From Cheiracanthium punctorium (taxonomy: Eukaryota > Arthropoda > Arachnida > Araneae > Cheiracanthiidae), in NCBI GenBank assembly GCA_038373885.1, contig JAWZYV010002471.1, forward strand, positions 496,001 to 560,000: 64,000 nt of DNA, written 5' to 3'. The translations under genes and the position numbers were made by a program. How positions within the stretch are numbered: position 1 is the stretch's first letter; each line of letters starts with the position of its first letter. The notes beneath the pieces were generated by a model. That model was given only the letters and a program-made list of their open reading frames with translations, was not told the DNA's origin and ran no database searches. Below, in pieces: positions 57,752 to 64,000 of this stretch.

Positions 57752-58457
57752 GTACTAAGCACTTTTACTAATACGAACCCTATACGTCTTATGTAACTTT
57801 CATAAGAAAAAAAATATTTTTTAAGCCCAAAAATCACTGATATGAATAGACAAAGAGGTCATTAAAATAGAGATGTTTTCCTGACTATTTAAAAGCTCTT
57901 GCAGGTTACCAAGAGAAAGTAGCACCCAAGGCAGACAACAAAATTGCGCTTTTCTTTTAGTAAAGTTGACACCGATCATTTCCTCTGTATGGTAATTATT
58001 AAAATATCTTGTGAATGAACATTTATATACACATAGGGTGTGTAACGCGCTTTAAGTCTTTATCTATTAGAGATAAAAGGGTAACATAAAGTGAAATAAT
58101 GTTCAAAATAAGGTTGGGAAAAAAGATTACGCCACGCCACGGGAAAATGTCTCTCGTTAATTTTCAAAAGGTTACACTTTTAAATTTTTGTATACGACCC
58201 CCGTACAAAAACATTCCCAGTTAGTAAAATGTGCCTCATGCACTCATGAGGTGACATACAAAATTTGAGAATTATATCCTCTAAAGTGTCAGAGATATGG
58301 AGCTAATACAATGCTGACTTACACAACTTTTCAATGGCTTTCGGAGGGAAAAAATCACGTCGAATGATCGCATTTCAGGGGTAGTATAGAAATTAGGAAA
58401 GAAAATCTTCCTCTATAGCGATAAACATTTACATTCAAAATCATGTATAGTCCCTGA

Positions 58458-58617
58458 CAGTGGAGTAGCCAAGTGGGGTGGGGGTGAATGCGGTTCTTAA
58501 CCCCACCCCCCATGAGGAATTTTTTGCCATACAAAATGTATATTCTTCACATCCTTGTCACGCGCACCTATACATATATACGAGTTGCAGTAGTCGTAAT
58601 CCCCCTCCTAGAAAAAT
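58458..58617. mobile_element. hAT-like MITE family A, second copy (decayed)
   Basis: It follows the element at 18,422-18,590 almost throughout. Shared phrases are CCCCATGAGGAATTTTTTG(C/T)CATACAAAATGTAT and GAGTTGCA(A/G)TAGTCGTAA. The left end is CAGTGGAGTAGCC; the right end is lost where SINE sequence begins at about 58,618. Since the SINE head is missing too, a deletion may have joined them. Confidence 0.78.
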
Positions 58618-58755
58618 TCGAGTTAGTACCCCTTAGAAAGACCCCCATGGAGGGCACCGTACACCCCTTGTGTTGCCCTTCTGACGTGGCTTTATAAGCG
58701 GGTTTCGAGCCAAGCACACAAATCCGAAATACATGTTACACAAACAACAACAAAC
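58618..58755 (+). mobile_element. SINE 3' fragment (decayed)
   Basis: The segment starts GAGTTAGTACCCCTTAGAAA, matching the GTGTTAGAACCCCTTAGAAA part of the SINE at 55,442, and ends in an ACACAAACAACAACAAACA tail. The tRNA-like head is absent. It follows directly on the decayed hAT copy. Confidence 0.65.
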
Positions 58756-58869
58756 ATACGGAATTTCGCCATATTTTCAAAAACGGGTCAATCCTCGGCT
58801 CATTTCTGAAACCAATTTGTGTGCTTCTGAATTTTGCCCAAAAGTTGCAACGAGACATACAGCTATACT

Positions 58870-58915
58870 GGAGAATTGGAGACCTGGGGCATATCGAAAT
58901 TGGAGACCTGGGGCA
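58870..58915. repeat. Short tandem duplication (~22-bp)
   Basis: AATTGGAGACCTGGGGCATA occurs twice in tandem. No wider context. Confidence 0.75.
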
Positions 58916-59224
58916 TAAGTCCCTCCTGCACCTGCGATAATCAGGGCCTGGCTGCATTAGTTTTTTCGAGTGTTTAACATCATTGGTTTGTTTATAAAGC
59001 TGTTCAAAAGTCCTGAAGCGTTCAAAAGTTCAAATCGCTCTTCAGGTAGAACATCCTAAATTATTGTGTAGAGGAATAAGTAAAAGGTTTGTAACCTAAA
59101 TTACCTCTAATTCAAGGAGAACATTTTATTTCCTCCATACCAGATTCAGTGTTTTCCCGCATATAACGTTATATCTTTTCGGTCCATTGAAGGACGTTAT
59201 ATCGAGGTTTCAGATCACAGTACC

Positions 59225-59418
59225 AGACTCTGATTATGACCAACGGGGACCCCGGACATTGATGAATTTGGGGGCCCCCATCTATGAAATTTGTTTTATT
59301 TTTCATAAAATTTTGATATAAAAAAGGATATTTCAGAACAACATTTGATATTGGAGGCCCTTTTGAGCCGGGGTCCCTGGGCAAAGTCCCGCTTTGCCCA
59401 TGAGATAATAAGGCTCTG
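59225..59418. mobile_element. TIR element (194 bp) with 7-bp direct repeats
   Basis: Inverted ends pair imperfectly: AGACTCTGATTATGACC at the left, and the right end read inversely as CAGAGCCTTATTATCTCATG. GGGGACCCCGG near the left also pairs with GGGACCCCGGC on the inverse of the right side. CAGTACC stands directly at both flanks (59,218-59,224 and 59,419-59,425). Probably hAT-like with one end base eroded. Non-coding. Confidence 0.65.
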
Positions 59419-59429
59419 CAGTACCTACT

Positions 59430-60240
59430 AAATCATCTTTCAAACTACATAAAGAACTGCTTTCTACCTGAAAGCCGAAGTAAAATATTTAATTAAAATA
59501 AATAAAACTTTGTGAAAAAACACACATAAAATGTTACTTATAACACGCACGTTACGATCGTTTCGACCAAAAAATTCTTTTGGTCTTTTTTTTTTTTTTT
59601 CAGTCAGTTCCCTCTGCTTAGTGAGACGAAGGGCTTTTATTCGATCAATTTAAATTTATTTTCTCGTTTATATAGTTACAGTTTATGAGAAATGTATCAT
59701 TTTAATACTATCTTATAATAATCATTAATAGTAAGTTCGTCAAAAAAAAAAAAAAAAAGATCAAAAATTTTGGTCAACTTTCTTTCACAAATTTTTACGT
59801 TTTAGAAAAGGGGGGGAGGGGTGGGGATTGCTTGAAGGAGATCTCCTAAAGCCTTTTCAACTCTTAGAGTATTTTCAAAGGAGACGAGAATATATATATA
59901 TTTGCATTTTAAGACTATTCTTTTTACAAAGCGATTGGCGCCACGGGACTTTTGAGCAGCTTTAAAAACAAACCAATGTTGTGAAAGGCTTGAAAAAATA
60001 AATAATACTTCTTCACCAAATACACCAAAGGCGCACCCACGGAGGGGCCTATAGAGGGTGAACCCCCCCCCCATCCTAAAGGTATCGCTAACATATTTTA
60101 AGTATTAAATTAAAATATGTTAGCGATAGAAATTTGTTGTTTAATTAATAAATTAAAACTTTTAAAAAAGTTGTCTTCAAACTAATCGTAAAGTGTTTTT
60201 TTTTTTTTTTTTCCAAAAGAAAAGTTGTTTATCTTGAATA
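59430..60240. other. No recognised gene; homopolymer-rich
   Basis: AT-rich with long T, A, G and C runs (for example 59,588, 59,742, 59,810 and 60,061). A phrase GGCGCACCCACGGAGGGGCC at about 60,029 resembles the start of hAT elements in this window but has no partner end. Confidence 0.4.
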
Positions 60241-60242
60241 AA

Positions 60243-60993
60243 TACAGCAGAACTTGTCAGGGGCGACCTCCTTCCGTTCCATAAAAAATCGGTCTTTAAG
60301 AGGTGGTCGCTTAAAGAAGTACAAACATTTGGTAACCAAGAAAAGAATGCTAAAAAATATTGTTTGTTCTGCTATTTGTGAAATTGCAAACTAATACATA
60401 AATAATTGTACAGACATATTTTTAAAATTTAAATTTTAATAAAATATTTAGAAATTTCAGGCTGTTTCATTCTATTTTCTGTCTTCGACGATACTTCTCT
60501 CTCTCTAGACAAAAATAAAAGCATTTATCCTGATATTCTTCATGTATTCTGAATTTTCCATGATAAAATCTATTTGCTTTAAAATTTGCTGTTTGGGTTT
60601 TCCCACAACCGAAAATAACCGCCAACTTCCTCTCTGAATTACTTTTTTCGTGTGACTCCGTCAGACCAATGCGCTGCTCTAACGGTATAATCACTCGGTT
60701 CTTACACATGCTTTTTCTCTAACTTTCAAGATTTCTACGTTCTGTGTGCGTGTACTTACGTACTTGCAACTGCTGTCCATTTGCAGTGGAGCGACTGTTT
60801 TGGAATGTAGTTTCCGTTTACTTTATTTCCGGAAAAATGTTTGAAATTTTTCGCACAGGGAACCGGTTGCTTAAAGAGGGTTCTGTGATCTCTTCTAGAG
60901 GACCTTTTAACATGAAGTAGACAGGGTAAAATATTGGTAGTTGGAAGAAGGGGCCGTTTAATAGGGGTGGTTGCTCATAGAAGTTTCACTGTA
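60243..60993. mobile_element. Pogo/Tigger-like element with TA target sites
   Basis: The left end is TA then CAGCAGAACTTGTCAGGGGC; the right end read inversely is TA then CAGTGAAACTTCTATGAGCA. Both continue into GACC/AACC phrases (GGTGGTC-like repeats occur just inside). TACAGT(R)GAAC-type ends with TA duplication are characteristic of pogo/Tigger and related Tc1-mariner elements. No transposase is seen in the 750 bp. Part of its interior (60,391-60,452) is repeated at 61,046-61,103. Confidence 0.6.
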
Positions 60994-61017
60994 CTCGCAA
61001 ATGTGAACATGGTGATA

Positions 61018-61103
61018 TACAGTTGAATTCGATTGTCTGATCGCTGACATAAATAATTGTACAAATATATTTTTAAAATTTAAATGTTAATAAAATACTT
61101 AAT
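61018..61103. repeat. Second pogo-like end plus duplicated AT-rich block
   Basis: TACAGTTGAATTCGATTGTC looks like another pogo-type terminus. It is followed by ACATAAATAATTGTACAAAT, matching 60,398 onward in the previous element. A fragment of a related element, or a local duplication, would explain it. Confidence 0.45.
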
Positions 61104-61350
61104 TAATAATATTGATTTTTAGGACGAATTTGGATTATCACGTAGGGCCCATTTTTTCTTTTCTTTTGCCCAGGGCTGCAGTTGTCTTAATCGGTTATAA
61201 AATATTTAAAATATTTTATAAAGATCAATTAACTATTTGTGTTTGTTTGTGCGTTATGGCAAGTCTGCACGAGAGGTATCTGCCTAGGGAGAGGGTGAGT
61301 GTCTTTTTAAAGTAGTTAGTAGGACTTTTAAAGTAGGACTTTTTAAAGTT

Positions 61351-61490
61351 TTCCAATGCGTATTCACATTACATCTGGAGAAAAAATTCCGGACCTTTAG
61401 ATAGACAGCCGCACGATTGGCCCGAACCCGTGACCTTCACACATCAGACATCTACCATTGTCTGATCCTCTCGGCCATAATGTGGCCGAT
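61351..61490 (-). mobile_element. SINE copy, minus strand, 3'-truncated
   Basis: On the minus strand it reads the head TGGCCGAGAGGATCAGACAA, then the B box GGGTTCGGGCC (61,419-61,429), then GGCTGTCTATCTAAAGGTCC and GTGAATACGCATTGG, where similarity to the other copies stops. It has the best-preserved tRNA-like head of the family but lacks the 3' tail. Confidence 0.82.
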
Positions 61491-61499
61491 AACTATTTA

Positions 61500-64000
61500 T
61501 GACGCTATGACCATAGGCTTTTGCTCTATGAGCGAATGATACTTAATATTTTGACGTCAAACAATGTTTTTTGTTTTTATTCTTTCATTGCTCTGTCATT
61601 GTAAGTTTATTTCTTATCTGGAGTGAGAGTTAACGAAAATAGGACTTTTCCGAAATAAACGGCAAATTTAATATTTTTTTTTTTTTCAAAAAATTAAGTA
61701 ACTTTCCAAATTTGATATTTTTTTCAGTTCACGGTATAGTTTCTGGGGAAACAGTCTAAAAATTTTCATAGTTATGACGTTGTCAATTTATTTTTGATCT
61801 TCACTGAAAGTCCATCAAAAATGTCTTCCTCTGAAAAAGCTTCAAGTTTAATAATTTTTTAATAGTTTGATAGTTCTTTAAATTTTAGCTCGGTGTCAGT
61901 TTACAATATAGTTTCCGAGGAAGCATTCTGAAAATTCTCATATTTATGCTTGTTTTTGAGCTCGCGCAAAAGTCAAGAAAACAAATAATTCTCTGAAAGT
62001 TTGTCAAGTTTAATAATATTTTCAAAAAATTAAATAAAGTTTCAAATTTTAGCTCAATATCAGTTCACAATACAATTTCAGAAGAAACATTCTGAAAATT
62101 CTCATAGTTGTGTGTGATTGTAAGTTTATTTCCTACCATGAGCGAAAGTCAACCGAAATCCCCCTTTTCAGGTAGAACAGCCTTATAACTAACAGTAAAG
62201 CTATATATGCGTCATGCAACTTTCAGGAAAAATTCTTCAGGAACAGTGGCGTAGCCAGAAAAAAAAATATAGGGGACGGGGGGGGGGGTGTTAGCAATGC
62301 CGTAAAAAAAAAAAAAATCTTGTAGTCTGGAAATAGTAAGCTCAAAAAAGGCTCTTTTTTAAGGAACAAGTGGCTTTAAAATTGAAAACTGTCGATTCTT
62401 AGTTTTTTAAATCATGCTTAAAGTTGTTAAACACAAAGGTATACGTTTAGATTAGTACGAAAAATACAAAATTACATGATTTCTTAAAAATATATTGATA
62501 TTTGAGAAAAAATGCGCATTCATTATTTTTTCAAATATCCCATGCGCATTCCAAATAAATAAAAAGCTGTAATTTTTTCAGTATACACTTATAATACATG
62601 CATGAATATCATCGTGCATTAAATTTCCGAACAAAGTTATTTAATAGCGATATAGGAATTTAAATGTATCAATAGGATGGTAATATTAAAAAAAGCTATA
62701 TCTCACATGCATATATTTTTTCTATAAAGTTCACCCTTGGTCACACATAAAAATAAATGCACAGTTATGTTCATAATTGCAAGTGTATATTTAAAAAATT
62801 ACAGCTTTTTATAAATTTGGAATGCGCATGGCGTATTTTAAATAAAAAATAGAAAGCGTACTTTTTTCAAAAATATATAATTTTTATGAAAAAAAAAATT
62901 TTTAATTTTAGTTTTAATATACATACAAAATTTCATGTTAAACAACTTGTGCTCCGGGGCCCTGAGTTTAGGCGATGCCTTACATGCGAGAAAAGTGAAT
63001 CAGAGATGAGGCCCCATTATCATTTATTTGCCAGAGTCCCCTAATCTATTGTTAAGAATCGGTCTTTATCATCGAATATTTCCACTACACAAAAACAATT
63101 AATATTCTATTTCATATTTACAATAATAAAAGGAAATTATGCATAAAATATCTCTAAAACTTCTAGCTAAAAATTAAAAGATGAAAGATATGGAGCACTT
63201 CCTATTCTGTGGGCCCGATTCTCATTGCCAAGAATAAAGCCGTTTTTGAAAATTTTTGAGGAATTCTGGCCTTCACATCACTAGCACGAAATTACTCAAC
63301 ATAGTCGCAAATTATCTATTTCTGAAATTGCAAATACGTACACAGTAAAAAATCGAACGTACTACTATAGCGAAGGTTCCGAAGTTAGCGTAACCACGAT
63401 GCTCTACTCGAACTCACGATTTGGAACTAACCATTTCGGGTAAAGTATTACGTTCTAAATAGTTTACCCGTTCGAAACGTTTCGCAATTTAACTACAGAG
63501 CTGCCTATTTTTGGGTACGTTCGCATTTTTTTACGTAGTTAGATTTTTTCCTGAATACTTTGTAACTGTCATAAGTTCACTTTTTAAAAGAGACAGTTTA
63601 AATTTTTTTGAGTCTCCCGCGCAAATGCGTTCTTGAAAAAAACTATTCGGAAGTTGTGTAATTTCTTAAAGGGACAACTTTAATCCTTGAGCAACGTGAC
63701 TGTAACCAACCCTTCGAACTGTTATTGTAAAAGTAAATGTTTATGCGTCTGTAATTTGAGATACACAAATTAGTTCAATTCTAAACACTATTCTGCAGTA
63801 CATTTTTGTCCGGGGGTGGAAGATTCACATACACATCCATTTTATGTAAGTAAAACGGGATCTTTCACGATAAATTCTTTTTTTCTCGGAGGGAATAGTC
63901 ACCCCCCTCTTAATCCATCCTTGCTCTCAACTGTGTTCGGATCCTGATGCTGGGCAAAGCATGGGCTTATTTTCATCTCTTTATCTCCAGCCCAATAAAA
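61500..64000. other. No recognised gene; one orphan hAT-like end
   Basis: AT-rich to the window end. Three loosely similar phrases (AGTTTAATAAT...TTTTCA, then TTAGCTC..TATCAGTT, then GAAACATTCTGAAAATTC) near 61,690, 61,850 and 62,010 suggest a degenerate ~150-bp repeat. CAGTGGCGTAGCCAG at 62,244 is a hAT-like left end without a recognised right end. Poly-G (62,279) and poly-A runs follow. Confidence 0.4.

Noticed and set aside
60029..60075. hAT element starting GGCGCACCCACGG
   Set aside because: Only one possible end is visible and no target duplication was found.

Overview
This window looks like intergenic or repeat-rich sequence from an animal nuclear genome, most likely an arthropod and quite possibly a spider. 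The taxon is inference only. It rests on the AT-rich, intron/intergenic-like background, the mix of transposable elements (a Tc1-type transposase of the Tcb1-like kind, BEL/Pao, tRNA-derived SINEs, many hAT-like MITEs, piggyBac-like TTAA elements) and the absence of any bacterial or viral gene organisation. I find no confident host protein-coding gene, no rRNA and no functional tRNA gene. Long open frames are rare; most in the AT-rich background start at GTG or TTG and look like chance.

Layout. 1-6.6 kb and about 15.1-22.1 kb are two diverged, collinear copies of one ancestral segment (a large direct duplication); different mobile elements have since landed in each. 0.9-3.8 kb holds a foldback repeat and a TIR element with a possible coding remnant. 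6.6-8.5 kb holds a (TA)n tract, a repeat insert and a decayed Tc1 transposase on the minus strand. 10.8-13.3 kb is a 5'-truncated, decayed BEL/Pao retrotransposon (minus strand) that keeps its 3' LTR. 16.2-16.4 kb is a CpG-richer patch with an X-box-like palindrome and a short exon-like frame. 25.8-26.1 kb holds a second transposase fossil.

The dominant object is a tandem array at 28,313-43,852: about 48 copies of a 322-bp, comparatively GC- and CpG-rich monomer, nearly identical throughout. Copy-to-copy variation is concentrated in a short linker. The array starts abruptly on the left. It decays on the right through indel-ridden copies (44.3-45.5 kb) into a strongly G/T-skewed, C-poor stretch (45.5-45.8 kb). 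From 46.1 to 49.0 kb a different, degenerate short tandem repeat is interrupted by two copies of one hAT-like element, each with its own 8-bp target duplication.

From 49.2 to 64 kb the sequence is a patchwork of non-autonomous DNA transposons and SINEs, several with readable target-site duplications: a TTAA-flanked piggyBac-like MITE (50.2-50.7 kb), a degenerate satellite (53.5-55.7 kb) broken by a SINE with a 14-bp duplication, and a nested cluster at 56.2-57.8 kb in which hAT elements sit inside a foldback element whose other arm preserves the empty site. No set of genes here works together as a pathway; the interest is in repeat biology: a homogenised satellite, its decaying edge, and well-preserved insertion scars.
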